The notes under the pieces were generated by a model that was given only the letters and a program-made list of their open reading frames with translations, was not told where the DNA came from and did not search any database. A stretch of DNA of 64,000 nucleotides from Aquibacillus koreensis (GTDB lineage Bacteria; Bacillota; Bacilli; Bacillales; Amphibacillaceae). A program made the position numbers and the translations under genes. Positions 45,562-55,074 of the stretch are shown piece after piece (positions within the stretch are counted from its first letter, which is position 1; every line of letters starts with the position of its first letter). The stretch covers positions 1-64,000 of the forward strand of contig NZ_JAOALK010000014.1 of the NCBI RefSeq assembly GCF_025154055.1, in the 5' to 3' direction.

Positions 45562-46668
45562 CTATTTTGTGTAATCAACGACCTTCAAACGCGGATTCGG
45601 TCGATAACGTCTTCCCTCTTTTGCTTGATCTTTTCCATTCAGTAATACATTGTCACCTGTAAAACCGATGTTGATATCTAACAGATTTCTGCCGACACCA
45701 TAAACATCAACAGGGACATTCTGTTGTTCAAACACACGAATTTTCTCCTCATTAAAACCACCACTTACAATGATTTTAACGTGATTATATCCTTCATCAT
45801 CTAAAGCCTTACGTAAGGCAAAGATCAGTTGAGGATTAACACCTCGAGGGTCAAATGTTCCCATCAAGTGTTGATTTCTTAAAAAATACTTATCAACCAT
45901 ATTTTTCGATGTATCGAGGCGAACCCCCATTAGTTGGTCTCTGAACTCTCTAGCTACTTTAAGAGAATCGTTAATAACATCATTATTGTAATCAACTAAG
46001 ACCATTAAATCATCATCCGGATATACTTCCTTGTAAGCATGTGCAGCAGCAACGATATCTCCCTCAAACATTTGAATCATAGCATGGGGCATCGTTCCCA
46101 TTCCTTTTTTCCCCCACCATTCATTCATGGCATGCGTGGCTTGAGCGGTAGAACCACCAATAAAGGCCGCATAGCCGTCACCAGCTTGTTGGGTATAATG
46201 ATCATCGCGATCCCCCATAAAAATGACTGGCTTTTGCTTTCCGGAAGTACGTGCGGCTTTAACCACATTATATACATTTGTTGCGACTGACGTTCTTCTC
46301 GCCAGAATTCCATCAATGATTCCTTCCAAATAACCAAACGATTGGTAAGGGCCAGTAACGGTTAACACTGTCTCAAATGGGGTTATTTTATCTCCATCTT
46401 TTAAAGAACGTATTTCTAACTGTTCCGGGTGATCAGCAAATGTATGTAGCAAGGCAATCGCTTCATCAGTACCACAAAGAACTGCATTATCTTTTTGAAA
46501 AAATTGCATGGTCACTTGATTGTCAGGGACTAGTTTTTCTGCAATTTCTTTTGTTTTAAGAAAATAAACGGCTGAAAACCAACCTTCTTTAATTCGCTCA
46601 TCAAATTTAAAAGTCTTATTTGTTAGTCTTTCAATTTCACCATTTAACTTTTTTGTAATTTCCTTCAT
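45562..46668 (-). CDS. Nicotinate phosphoribosyltransferase
   Basis: This 368-residue enzyme converts nicotinate and PRPP to nicotinate mononucleotide in NAD salvage. Family features include the N-terminal LNGEIERLTNKTF, MQFFQKDNAVLCG, the phosphoribosyl-binding SGGFNEEKIRVFEQQNVPVDVYGVG near 295-320, and GDDHYTQQAGDGYAAFIGGSTAQATH-like central residues (about 155-180). It is shorter than the B. subtilis PncB and more like the short NAPRTase subgroup. ATG follows AAGGAG. B. subtilis has no such gene between murC and sftA. Confidence 0.88.
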   Translation of the reverse strand: MKEITKKLNGEIERLTNKTFKFDERIKEGWFSAVYFLKTKEIAEKLVPDNQVTMQFFQKDNAVLCGTDEAIALLHTFADHPEQLEIRSLKDGDKITPFETVLTVTGPYQSFGYLEGIIDGILARRTSVATNVYNVVKAARTSGKQKPVIFMGDRDDHYTQQAGDGYAAFIGGSTAQATHAMNEWWGKKGMGTMPHAMIQMFEGDIVAAAHAYKEVYPDDDLMVLVDYNNDVINDSLKVAREFRDQLMGVRLDTSKNMVDKYFLRNQHLMGTFDPRGVNPQLIFALRKALDDEGYNHVKIIVSGGFNEEKIRVFEQQNVPVDVYGVGRNLLDINIGFTGDNVLLNGKDQAKEGRRYRPNPRLKVVDYTK

Positions 46669-46797
46669 TACAATTGCTCCTTAAACTTCTTAGTCTTTGT
46701 CTATCATATTAGAATAGCCGTTCTTAAACAAGTTATAACCTGTTACTTTTAATAAACAATTATGAATGAATCTTTAGTATTTGATTTTAATCTGTGG

Positions 46798-49023
46798 TTA
46801 TGAAAGATATTTATCAGAGAAGAGCGACTCAAGGTCCTGGTCACTAATAAGCACATCTCTTGGTTTACTACCCTTTTGCTCCGAAATAATTCCGTTCATT
46901 TCCATTGTATCAATAAGCCTCGCAGCACGGTTATACCCAATCTTTAGTCTTCTTTGCAATAGAGAAGTACTTGCTCCATTGTTTTGTACAACAAACTCAA
47001 CCGCTTCTACATATAATTCGTCTTCTTCCTCGTCCATATTTAGTTGTCGTAATAATTGCTCTTGTTCAAATAAATAGTTTGGTGGAGAAGATTTCTTGAT
47101 AAATGCAGTTACACGTGAGATCTCTTCATCCGAAACAAAAGCACCCTGAATTCGAACTGCTTTTCCAGCCCCATTTTCAACAAATAACATATCACCTTTT
47201 CCTAATAACTTCTCAGCTCCACTATTATCAAGCATCGTTCTAGAGTCTACTTGCGATGATACACTAAAAGCAATGCGAGTAGGGATATTTGCTTTTATCA
47301 ATCCAGTAATAACATCCACAGATGGTCTTTGCGTTGCGAGTAACAAATGAATACCACACGCCCTTGCCTTTTGTGCAATTCGACAAATTGCATCTTCAAC
47401 GTCTTGTGGAGACGCCATCATTAAATCCGCTAACTCATCAATAATAATGACGAGGTAAGGTAATTTTTCAGATGTACGATTCTGTGACATGATCTTATTA
47501 TTGTATCGGTCAATATCTCTTACACCTTCATGAACAAACTTTTCATAGCGATCTTCCATTTCATTGACAGCCCATTTCAACGCAGACGTGGCTGCCTTCA
47601 CATCGGTTATAACTGGTGAAACCAGATGTGGTAGTTCATTATAGGGTGCAAGCTCTACCATCTTTGGATCAATGAGTAAAAATCTTACGTCCTCATGATT
47701 CGCTTTATATAACATACTAATTAGAATCGTATTAATACACACACTTTTACCTGATCCGGTTGCCCCAGCTATTAAACCGTGTGGCATCTTTTTTAAATCT
47801 GTAATAATCGGTCGTCCAGCAATATCTAAGCCTAAGGCTACACTTAATGGAGAAGGATCATTTTTAAACGAATCTGTTTCAAAGAGCTCTTGTAGAACAA
47901 CTGGCTGCGGTTTCGGATTCGGAACTTCTATTCCAATTGCATTTTTACCTGGGATCGGGGCTTCCATCCTGATATCTCTAGCAGCTAAGTTTAATTTAAT
48001 ATCATCACTAAGGTTTTTTATTTTACTAACTTTAACCCCTGGCTCTGGTTGAATTTCAAATCGGGTAACTGCAGGTCCTTGCATCGCATTAACAACTTTT
48101 GCACGTACGTGAAAATGTTTTAAAGTGGTCTGAAGTAGTTGGATTTGTTCTTCTACCCATGTACTATCCTCTGTTGACTTTTCTACTCGGTCATTTAACA
48201 AGTGAATTGGTGGACCCTGGTGTACTTTATTTGTTGTCGTAATGGTATCTTCTTTCACTACTTTTTCTTCCGTCATTGATTTAGTTAGGTGACGCTTTTT
48301 GTCCCTGGGCGTCATCATGACATTAAACGGAGTTTGCCTACTTTCTCTCACCTGTTCTTTCAAAACGATAGGATCTGAATCTATTATTGGTTCATTTAGT
48401 TGATCAGCCTTAGCTTCTGGTACATCGATACTGTTATCCGTCACATTTATTTCTGGTTCTATGACTGGTTTGTATTTCTCTTCATCGATTGAGTCCTCTT
48501 GAACAAATGGATCATTTCTTTCGTGTAAATCCACTGTTTCTACCTCATTATCTATGTAGTTAGACACTGGAGGATTCTCTTCATAATCTACTTCTTCATG
48601 CTTAGAAATAAAGGAAAGATCCTGCTCTTCTACCTTATGATTTATATCATTTTCTTTACGGATAAAAGCTGGGATGTCTAAAGACTCTTTACTAGGCCTG
48701 TTTTTAAAGCCATAAACTGGAGAAGGTACATCCGTTGGTTTAAAAGGGACCCGTTCCCTTTGATCAGATGTTTGTTCTGATTTCTCTTCCAAACGTTCTC
48801 TTTTCCTTCGCTGCAACGATTGTTGTGGTCTTGATATTTCCATTTTAGGAGCACGGGCTTTCATTGGAATTTCAACATTCCGATCATTAGGATATTGATA
48901 GGTAACACGTGTTTGAACTGTATTTTGTTCCCCCAATGAATAACTTCTCTCTTTTGATGAAGGAATTTCCTTCGATTCTTCGTCAAACATATATTTAATT
49001 TTTTTCTTTATATGCTCCCACAT
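46798..49023 (-). CDS. sftA: DNA translocase SftA
   Basis: SftA is the soluble FtsK/SpoIIIE-type motor that clears chromosomal DNA from the closing septum. The 741-residue protein has a long charged N-terminal region without membrane segments (about 1-265), a translocase domain with Walker A GATGSGKSVC near 430 and Walker B VIIIDELADLMM, and a C-terminal winged-helix gamma domain (STSLLQRRLKIGYNRAARLIDTMEMNGII). ATG follows GAGAGTG. The lack of membrane helices separates it from SpoIIIE. Confidence 0.96.
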   Translation of the reverse strand: MWEHIKKKIKYMFDEESKEIPSSKERSYSLGEQNTVQTRVTYQYPNDRNVEIPMKARAPKMEISRPQQSLQRRKRERLEEKSEQTSDQRERVPFKPTDVPSPVYGFKNRPSKESLDIPAFIRKENDINHKVEEQDLSFISKHEEVDYEENPPVSNYIDNEVETVDLHERNDPFVQEDSIDEEKYKPVIEPEINVTDNSIDVPEAKADQLNEPIIDSDPIVLKEQVRESRQTPFNVMMTPRDKKRHLTKSMTEEKVVKEDTITTTNKVHQGPPIHLLNDRVEKSTEDSTWVEEQIQLLQTTLKHFHVRAKVVNAMQGPAVTRFEIQPEPGVKVSKIKNLSDDIKLNLAARDIRMEAPIPGKNAIGIEVPNPKPQPVVLQELFETDSFKNDPSPLSVALGLDIAGRPIITDLKKMPHGLIAGATGSGKSVCINTILISMLYKANHEDVRFLLIDPKMVELAPYNELPHLVSPVITDVKAATSALKWAVNEMEDRYEKFVHEGVRDIDRYNNKIMSQNRTSEKLPYLVIIIDELADLMMASPQDVEDAICRIAQKARACGIHLLLATQRPSVDVITGLIKANIPTRIAFSVSSQVDSRTMLDNSGAEKLLGKGDMLFVENGAGKAVRIQGAFVSDEEISRVTAFIKKSSPPNYLFEQEQLLRQLNMDEEEDELYVEAVEFVVQNNGASTSLLQRRLKIGYNRAARLIDTMEMNGIISEQKGSKPRDVLISDQDLESLFSDKYLS

Positions 49024-49097
49024 TACTTTTCACTCTCTCTATGTCACTGTTTAACTCTCATTTTATCAGTTTTCCGTATGAAATGGATAGATCAATT

Positions 49098-49215
49098 AGA
49101 AAAACTCGCATTCGCTCGTCTTTTAGCGAATGTGTAGTCCCTAAAGGGAAGACCAAGGCCCTTTTTCTTAAGCTTGGTACAACTATATTTCCACTGCGTC
49201 GAAAGACTTCTAAGT
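49098..49215. repeat. Dispersed intergenic element, copy 3
   Basis: It is the best-preserved copy: AGAAAAACTCGCATTCGC block, TTTAGCGAATG, TAGTCCCTAAAGGG, GACCAAG, then CTGCGTCGAAAGACTTC. The CCCTAAAGGG and AAGCTTGGT parts add short palindromes. It lies between ytpR and sftA. Confidence 0.78.
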
Positions 49216-49242
49216 AGAAAATGTACACTCTCTGATTGTATG

Positions 49243-49278
49243 AAAAAAGCCTTGTCACAAAATGGTGACAAAGGCTTG
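49243..49278 (-). terminator. Terminator after ytpR
   Basis: AAGCC-TTGTCAC pairs with GTGACAA-GGCTT with a single bulge, followed by TTTTTTC on the minus strand. Confidence 0.88.
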
Positions 49279-49294
49279 TACCCTGTTATGGTTA

Positions 49295-49900
49295 TTAGAA
49301 ATGAAAGGCTTGACCTATTTCATAAGCATCATCGAGCACATAAATTCCCTTTTCTTCTGGCGCATTAGGTAGACCTAATTCTTTTTGAGAACAGATCATG
49401 CCACTAGAGTCTATACCTCTTAATTGAACAGGTTTGATTTCCATTCCACTAGGCATAATGGCACCAACCTTAGCAATAACCACTTTTTGCCCTTGATCCA
49501 CATTTGGTGCTCCGCATACGATTTGTAAAAGCTCATCACCCACATCTACCTTACACACGCTTAACTTATCTGCATTTTCGTGAGGCATTTTCTCTTGTAC
49601 AAAGCCTACAACAAATTTAGGTGATAAATCGATATCAAGCTTATCTTCTAGGTTATTTTTTTCGAAAGCAGTTCTGATTTCATTTAACAAATCATCTGTT
49701 AGACTAATTTTTCCATTGTCATTGATTGCAAAATAATTAGATGCATTAAAAATGTTATACCCTAATAGTTCACCACTTGTTTTGTCCGTAATCTTTACTA
49801 CATCCCCAAATGTTTCATATGTAGTCTCATAACGATCACCTTGCTTAATTGGCAAAATTAATACATCACCAATACCTTCTTTATTATAAAAAATATCCAT
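49295..49900 (-). CDS. ytpR: YtpR, tRNA-binding EMAP/OB-fold protein
   Basis: A 201-residue protein with a C-terminal tRNA-binding OB fold (about 92-200) like the N-terminal part of the phenylalanyl-tRNA synthetase beta chain: HENADKLSVCKVDVG, QIVCGAPNV, PSGMEIKPVQLRGIDSSGMICSQKEL. The N-terminal half is family specific. It may act as a stand-alone tRNA-binding factor. ATG lies 3 nt after ytpQ, so the two are coupled. Confidence 0.93.
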   Translation of the reverse strand: MDIFYNKEGIGDVLILPIKQGDRYETTYETFGDVVKITDKTSGELLGYNIFNASNYFAINDNGKISLTDDLLNEIRTAFEKNNLEDKLDIDLSPKFVVGFVQEKMPHENADKLSVCKVDVGDELLQIVCGAPNVDQGQKVVIAKVGAIMPSGMEIKPVQLRGIDSSGMICSQKELGLPNAPEEKGIYVLDDAYEIGQAFHF

Positions 49901-49903
49901 GTA

Positions 49904-50731
49904 TTATTCATCCCCTTTTGTATTTTTGGGCTCAGTAGGACGGTTTTTTGCTAGAATAAAAATAGGTTCTAATTTCTTATCCTCATATATAAAAGGTAAA
50001 GAAGTAATAGGAACACGACCTTCTGCAAAAAACTTCATCGTCATCTGAGCTAAAATGTCATAGCCCGTATCATTTTGAATATCAGCAAAAATTAATACAT
50101 CCTGATGTGGAACCGCGACAGCTAGTTCCCCTTTACTATTTGCCTTCATTTCTTCCAACAACGATTCGTTTAGAATTCTACTTGCGTCGTACCCATCTTG
50201 GGCACCTACAAAATAAAAGTCGTTGTCTGCTACTGTATCAATTTTCGGATTAGTTTCTAGTGAGCGCACATTGAAGATGGAGATCTCTCTAATCCTGTCC
50301 ATTGTCCAACCTTCTTTTTCTAGCATCTCTTCATCAATCAATTTATAGGTTGAACCAAGATCTAACGCATAATAGATTCGCGTTTCAGCAGTATGATCCG
50401 AATAGATGAGCTTCATCCCCGATTTTGTTTTCTTAGGAAAAGATGTAGCCCTGATCACAGGAAAGATATTTTTTTCCTTTCCAGTCAACACATGTTCGAC
50501 ATTCATGATTTTCAATGCTTCTTTTACATGATATTCTAAATCAGCAACAGCAGCTTCCCCTCGTTGTTCATATTTTGCCACTACATTTGGTACGGTTATC
50601 GAAATCCCTTGTTTTGTATCTTTCCACTCAACGCGAAAAATATCTTTATCTCTGTTAAATGACGTTCTCCAGTCTGGATTTTGAAAGCGTTCCTCCAAAA
50701 TCTTTTTCATTTTTATGCTTGTCATTTTCAT
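49904..50731 (-). CDS. ytpQ: YtpQ, DUF1444 protein
   Basis: The 275-residue DUF1444 protein has no membrane segment and an unknown function. It shows the family start MKMTSIKMKKILEERF and a central FVGAQDGYDASRIL. Several in-frame starts exist; ATG at 50731 is chosen because AAAGGAGG lies 8 nt upstream, whereas 50758 would place that site inside the gene. It precedes ytpR with a 3-nt gap and follows ytpP. Confidence 0.9.
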   Translation of the reverse strand: MKMTSIKMKKILEERFQNPDWRTSFNRDKDIFRVEWKDTKQGISITVPNVVAKYEQRGEAAVADLEYHVKEALKIMNVEHVLTGKEKNIFPVIRATSFPKKTKSGMKLIYSDHTAETRIYYALDLGSTYKLIDEEMLEKEGWTMDRIREISIFNVRSLETNPKIDTVADNDFYFVGAQDGYDASRILNESLLEEMKANSKGELAVAVPHQDVLIFADIQNDTGYDILAQMTMKFFAEGRVPITSLPFIYEDKKLEPIFILAKNRPTEPKNTKGDE

Positions 50732-50854
50732 ATCCATTTCCTCCTTTCCAATCTCCATTTAGGAAGAAAATAACTAATTGTAATTTTAGCATTTATGTCG
50801 ATTTTATCAAAAATACTTCTTCTACTGGTTTGCCACTAGAAGAAGATAGTGTAC

Positions 50855-51175
50855 CTATATGTCTAACCCATTTAGAAAAGTCTCGATCTCCTGTTGTGTT
50901 TTACGATCTTTACTCACAAAACGACCAGCTTCCTTGCCACCAGAAAATGCCAAAAAACTAGGAATGCCAAAGATATCATTTTCTGCACAAACATCAATAT
51001 ATTGATCTCGGTCGACATATATAAACGTAAGGCTATGATATTTTTCTTCTATTTCTGGCAAAAGTGGCTCTATCACTCGGCAATCGGGACACCAGTCTGC
51101 AGAGAATAAAAATACTACCTTTTCACCACTATTTATTTGTTCATGAAATTGTTCGACTGATTCTAATTTTATCAA
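50855..51175 (-). CDS. ytpP: Thioredoxin-like protein YtpP
   Basis: A 106-residue thioredoxin-fold protein with the active-site CPDC motif (SADWCPDCRVIEPLL near 26-40) and the cis-Pro GIPSF. No signal peptide, so cytosolic. The frame opens at TTG 51184, directly abutting AGGAG; TTG at 51175 has 9-nt spacing and gives the B. subtilis-like start MIKLESVEQF. It lies upstream of ytpQ with a 120-nt gap. Confidence 0.92.
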   Translation of the reverse strand: MIKLESVEQFHEQINSGEKVVFLFSADWCPDCRVIEPLLPEIEEKYHSLTFIYVDRDQYIDVCAENDIFGIPSFLAFSGGKEAGRFVSKDRKTQQEIETFLNGLDI

Positions 51176-51205
51176 CTGTATCAACTCCTAAATAACAAGT
51201 ATATA

Positions 51206-52243
51206 TTATTCATACTTTATTTTCATGTCTCCAAGCTTAATCCATCCTGCTTTTCTCATAAGTTCAGAAACAACAAGACTAATGATCGCCGGTGCAATAA
51301 TGTGGAGGATTAATACCATCCAGAAAACCTCTATGGTAAAGCCCATCGTTTCAAATGTCATAATCTGACCAACAAATCCTGCTGTCCCCATACCTGCACC
51401 AGCCTCGTTATTCGTCATATCTAGCCACACACTTGCAATTGGTGCTAAAATAATTCCCGCAATAGTAGGAGGTAAAATAATAATAGGTTTTCGTAAGATA
51501 TTTGCAACTTGAAGCATAGACGTACCGACCCCTTGAGCAACAACACCACCCATACCATTGTCTCTATAACTAGCGACAGCAAAACCAACCATTTGAGCTG
51601 CACAACCAATCGTTGCTGCCCCTGCGGCTAAACCATCCAATGAAAGCATAAATGCAATTGCGGCACTTGAAATTGGAGCAGTTAACGCCCACCCCATCAG
51701 TACAGCAACAATAATACCCATAATAAACGGTTGTTGTTCTGTCGACCAATTAATAACGTCACCAAATCCTGTCATAAACGTATCAATCGGTGGCCCAATC
51801 AGTTTTCCAGCAGTAAAACCAACAACAATGGTTACTAACGGTGTTAGAATAATATCTACTTTTGTTTCTTTATAAATAAGCTTACCGAATTCAGTTGCAA
51901 ACAATGCTGCGACGTAACTTCCAGCTGGACCACCGAGGCTATAACCAAATGCCCCCGCAAATAATACCGAAAACAAAACAAGTGGTGGGGCTTTTAGTCC
52001 GTATGCTATTGCAACTCCAATTGCGCCACCAACGACAATCGGTTGCATTGCGAAGTCGCCCATTTCAATTAACCAATCAAATAATGCAAGTTCGCCAAAT
52101 AACTTTGCTAATTGTTCACCTGCTGTTTTAATAATTAAACCAATAATAAGAGAAGAAAAAAGTCCAAGCGCCATATAACTTAATGCAGTAATAAAGTATT
52201 CTTTCGGTGACAGTGTCACACCTTTTTTTGCTAAAAAGTTCAT
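51206..52243 (-). CDS. PTS EIIC-like integral membrane protein
   Basis: A 345-residue protein with about nine or ten membrane segments, resembling the stand-alone EIIC-type family (PTS_EIIC_2). Gly/Ala-rich helices, a GAFGYSLGGPAGS loop and the repeated FxxE motif support the family. There are no EIIA or EIIB domains or genes nearby, so transport by phosphorylation is doubtful and a regulatory or different transport role is possible. ATG follows AAGGAGG. It is an insertion between ytpP and ytoQ relative to B. subtilis. Confidence 0.75.
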   Translation of the reverse strand: MNFLAKKGVTLSPKEYFITALSYMALGLFSSLIIGLIIKTAGEQLAKLFGELALFDWLIEMGDFAMQPIVVGGAIGVAIAYGLKAPPLVLFSVLFAGAFGYSLGGPAGSYVAALFATEFGKLIYKETKVDIILTPLVTIVVGFTAGKLIGPPIDTFMTGFGDVINWSTEQQPFIMGIIVAVLMGWALTAPISSAAIAFMLSLDGLAAGAATIGCAAQMVGFAVASYRDNGMGGVVAQGVGTSMLQVANILRKPIIILPPTIAGIILAPIASVWLDMTNNEAGAGMGTAGFVGQIMTFETMGFTIEVFWMVLILHIIAPAIISLVVSELMRKAGWIKLGDMKIKYE

Positions 52244-52340
52244 ATTGATCCTCCTTGTGAAAGTAACCTTCTATTAGTGTGGAGCAATGTTCAATTCTTA
52301 GTATGTATAGCTAATATTAAGCTTAATTTATCTCAGATGA

Positions 52341-52379
52341 AAACACACGTAATAAATACAATAAAAATTACGTGTGTTT
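52341..52379 (-). terminator. Terminator after the lipoprotein gene
   Basis: A perfect 13-bp stem (AAACACACGTAAT and complement) with a 13-nt AT-rich loop lies 45 nt after the lipoprotein stop on the minus strand. Confidence 0.75.
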
Positions 52380-52423
52380 GATTTATGCGCTTGGTTGATA
52401 CCAAGTTTTATATTAAGTTTCAA

Positions 52424-52945
52424 TTATTGTTGTGTGTAAGCAATCGAGTTAGCCATTTGCATTAAAGTTTCTGTATCTTCCACTAAGTCGTCGAGTGTGG
52501 TCATTGTAGTGATTTTTGCACCACCTACACCAATTTGCAACTCATACGAAGCCTCTTCATCTCCAGATGTGGTAACACTTATATAGCCAAATCGATCATC
52601 TGTCTCAAATGATTCCAGTAAGGTGAAATTCCCCATTGCATTCGCAGCTTCATAATTAAGTCTACTCGTCTTCTCTTCAAGTGGATTATAAAATAAGATA
52701 TAAGTCTTATCCTCTTTTTCGAGTAAGAGATTATTCATTGTTTCTTCTACAATAGTAAAGCCTTCTGGTAAGAAAAGTGAGAAATGTTCTACATCTTGGT
52801 TGGATTCCAAACTTTCTTCTTCAAACTTAGCACTCGCAATGTCTTGTGCTTCCTTCAAAACTTCTTCCTCTGTTTCACTACAACCACTCATGAGGAAAAC
52901 TAAGATTGCAAAAATGATGGCAAAATGCCATTTTGTTATTTTCAT
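52424..52945 (-). CDS. Putative lipoprotein, unknown
   Basis: A 173-residue secreted protein with a lipobox (hydrophobic core then FLMSGC, lipidated Cys22) and an acidic mature part (about 23-173) containing a beta-rich segment (FSLFLPEGFTIVEETMNNLLLEK) and YELQIGVGG. No family recognised with certainty. ATG follows ACAGGAGG. It has its own terminator and no partner gene; the neighbours are the EIIC-like gene and the divergent ytoQ. Confidence 0.78.
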   Translation of the reverse strand: MKITKWHFAIIFAILVFLMSGCSETEEEVLKEAQDIASAKFEEESLESNQDVEHFSLFLPEGFTIVEETMNNLLLEKEDKTYILFYNPLEEKTSRLNYEAANAMGNFTLLESFETDDRFGYISVTTSGDEEASYELQIGVGGAKITTMTTLDDLVEDTETLMQMANSIAYTQQ

Positions 52946-53132
52946 TTTCGGAGCCTCCTGTTAAATCTAGTCCTTTATTCCCCCTTAATACATTTCTCCC
53001 CTTTCTATAATACTATGAATTAAAAATTTGACAAGGTTTGATTGAATTCAACAATTGGATTCTCCAAAATCAGGCATATATAATACAGATAATGGGTAAA
53101 TAGTAATTAGAAAATCAATTGGAGGGGACTAT

Positions 53133-53573
53133 ATGAACTTAACAGTGTACTTAGCGGGACAAATACATGATGATTGGCGCAATCATTTAAAAGAAAAGGC
53201 AAAAGCAAAGAATTTACCCATTGAATTTGTTGGCCCACAAGAAGACCACGATTTATCTGATGCAATTGGAGAAAAGGTGCTAGGTGAACAGCCAGGAAAT
53301 GTCTATCGTGATGATGCTGCATCAGCAATAAACAACTTTCGTACGGAAGTGTTATTGCAAAAAGCAGATGTCGTCATTGCTCTATTTGGTGAGAAGTATA
53401 AGCAATGGAATACAGCAATGGATGCTTCCACAGCAATTACACTAAAAAAACCTACTATAATCGTGAGACCTGAGTCACTAATCCACCCATTAAAAGAACT
53501 ATCCAATAAAGCAAATGTAACCGTGGAGACGATTGATCAGGCATTAGAAGTAATGGAGTATATCTATAAATAA
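53133..53573 (+). CDS. ytoQ: YtoQ family protein
   Basis: A 146-residue protein of the YtoQ family, with a nucleoside-deoxyribosyltransferase-like look: VYLAGQIHDDWRNHLKEKA near 5-23, the RTEVLLQKADVVIALFGEKYKQWNTAMD core near 70-97, and IVRPESLIHPLKELS. Function unknown. ATG follows GGAGGGG. It is between the ytpP/EIIC region and ytoP, as in B. subtilis. Confidence 0.9.
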   Translation: MNLTVYLAGQIHDDWRNHLKEKAKAKNLPIEFVGPQEDHDLSDAIGEKVLGEQPGNVYRDDAASAINNFRTEVLLQKADVVIALFGEKYKQWNTAMDASTAITLKKPTIIVRPESLIHPLKELSNKANVTVETIDQALEVMEYIYK

Positions 53574-53635
53574 TGCAAAAAAACTTGTGCTTAACCAACG
53601 GGCTCAGTACTACAAAGAACAAGAAATAACACATT

Positions 53636-53679
53636 AAATAGGAGTACAATTCGCGCAGCGTTTTGTACTCCTATTTTTA
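53636..53679 (+). terminator. Terminator after ytoQ
   Basis: AAATAGGAGTACAA pairs with TTGTACTCCTATTT over a 13-nt loop with TTTTT after it. Confidence 0.88.
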
Positions 53680-53797
53680 CGTCTTGCAAATAATGAGGTA
53701 TTCCTTTTCCTGAAATGTTTGTTTGGAATTTCATGTTAAAATTTACATAGGTGAAACAAAAAAGGTATGTTCAACTAGAGCTCTAGAGTTTACAAAC

Positions 53798-54307
53798 ATG
53801 AGAATACTAATTCAAATCGATAGAAAGTGGGATATTAATGTTACTAACTCCTATTGGTCCTATTAAGTTGTTTATGATAATGAAGAAATACAATTCAAGG
53901 CAATAAGAGTTCCTTTAGACAAAAGATGCATAAATGTTGATGGGAGATATATGATTCAATATAAATTTAGCAAAGGATCTAAAAACCAGAAAATTCAATG
54001 TTGCCTACCATCGATTGATGTAAAGGGAGATATTGAAAGCGGTGAAAGGCTAGAAGCGATTGCATTCTACAAGGGCCGTATCAAACTTACAATAGGTATA
54101 GAGGCGAGTTTTGGTATGGAGGTGGAAGATGGTTACGACTATACAGGTAATTATTTGAGCAATGGAATTGAATGTAAAACAAATTTATATACAGAAGATC
54201 AAATATTTCACTTCGGTGTTATCTGGATAGAACCATATACACAGGAAAATGATCATCAAACATGGTACGGTGCTGATCCTGCGATGACGCCTTCTTTAAA
54301 AGATTAG
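53798..54307 (+). pseudogene. Nonsense-interrupted gene, unknown
   Basis: A frame from ATG 53798 is open except for one in-frame TAA at 53864-53866; it continues to 54307. Without that stop it would encode about 169 residues. Codons on both sides of the stop read as plausible protein (IDRKWDINVTNSYWSY, then VVYDNEEIQFKAIRVPLDKR), and the downstream part is a soluble mixed alpha/beta protein. Only ATG 53951 could restart it (118 residues), lacking a clear ribosome binding site. I do not recognise the family. A terminator follows. Confidence 0.6.
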
Positions 54308-54343
54308 GTCTTTGTTTTAATAAGAACAATCAAATAGTATGAA

Positions 54344-54377
54344 AAAATGCTCAGAATTTTTTCTGAGCATTTTGTTT
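54344..54377. terminator. Bidirectional terminator
   Basis: AAAATGCTCAGAA pairs perfectly with TTCTGAGCATTTT over a 4-nt loop, with A/T tracts on both sides, after the interrupted gene and the convergent phosphatase gene. Confidence 0.92.
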
Positions 54378-54460
54378 GCTGTTTATAATGCTAAACCTGG
54401 TTAAACTATCTCAAAACTGAACCCGTTAGCTATTGATCAAGTTTTTTGTGATATAATTGG

Positions 54461-54967
54461 TTACACTTTTTTATTAAATTCATATTGTCCTCTTAGTAAT
54501 TCCATCACATGGGTAAACATCGCTTCTCTACCAACATATCCCTTTGTAAAAATTCCAATTGCGCCTTCATGTTTCCTAACATTTGTTTTCTTAGTAAAAA
54601 GATCCATCACTTCTCCTAGCTCTTTTCCCGCTTCTAGTTGTTCTGTGATCTCACGTGGTAGAGGGATTCGAGCACCACTTGCTACATACACTTCACCTGT
54701 TTCATCGACAAGCGCTCCCCAGTTACATAAAAGCATCTTTTCACCTAACTTCATGACTCCACCTTCTAAGCCAATCCCAATTACACCTTCTGCTTTAGCG
54801 GCACACTCTTTTGCACGGTTAACAGCACCTATGAGCGTTTCTTGATCGGTAAATGGTTGAGGTGATACATTGGATGCTGCTTCAACTGCTTTGACTTCAA
54901 ATTCAGAGAATATATTTTCTACTGCCTTAATCTTTGTCGGGTTTTTTGAACCGATATATATAATCAT
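54461..54967 (-). CDS. yjjX: Inosine/xanthosine triphosphatase (DUF84, YjjX type)
   Basis: This 168-residue enzyme removes ITP/XTP and other noncanonical purine nucleotides. Family features: YIGSKNPTKIKAVENIF at the start, ARGARIPLPREI-like VASGARIPLPREI near 95, GLEGGV near 65, and KHEGAIGIFTKGYVGREAMF near 135. ATG follows AAAGGAATG at close spacing. It precedes a long repeat-bearing gap of about 600 bp. B. subtilis has a similar gene elsewhere. Confidence 0.9.
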   Translation of the reverse strand: MIIYIGSKNPTKIKAVENIFSEFEVKAVEAASNVSPQPFTDQETLIGAVNRAKECAAKAEGVIGIGLEGGVMKLGEKMLLCNWGALVDETGEVYVASGARIPLPREITEQLEAGKELGEVMDLFTKKTNVRKHEGAIGIFTKGYVGREAMFTHVMELLRGQYEFNKKV

Positions 54968-55074
54968 TTTTTTTCATTCCTTTTGCTTCGTTTTATTAAT
55001 TATATTGTTTTTGGATATACGGAGTAGATGTAAAATGCGCAGTAACTAACTCACCCGCCATCTATGTTCGATTT

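Noticed and set aside
46039-46290. Frames opposite the nicotinate phosphoribosyltransferase gene
   Set aside because: No ribosome binding site; the sense gene matches its family across the region.
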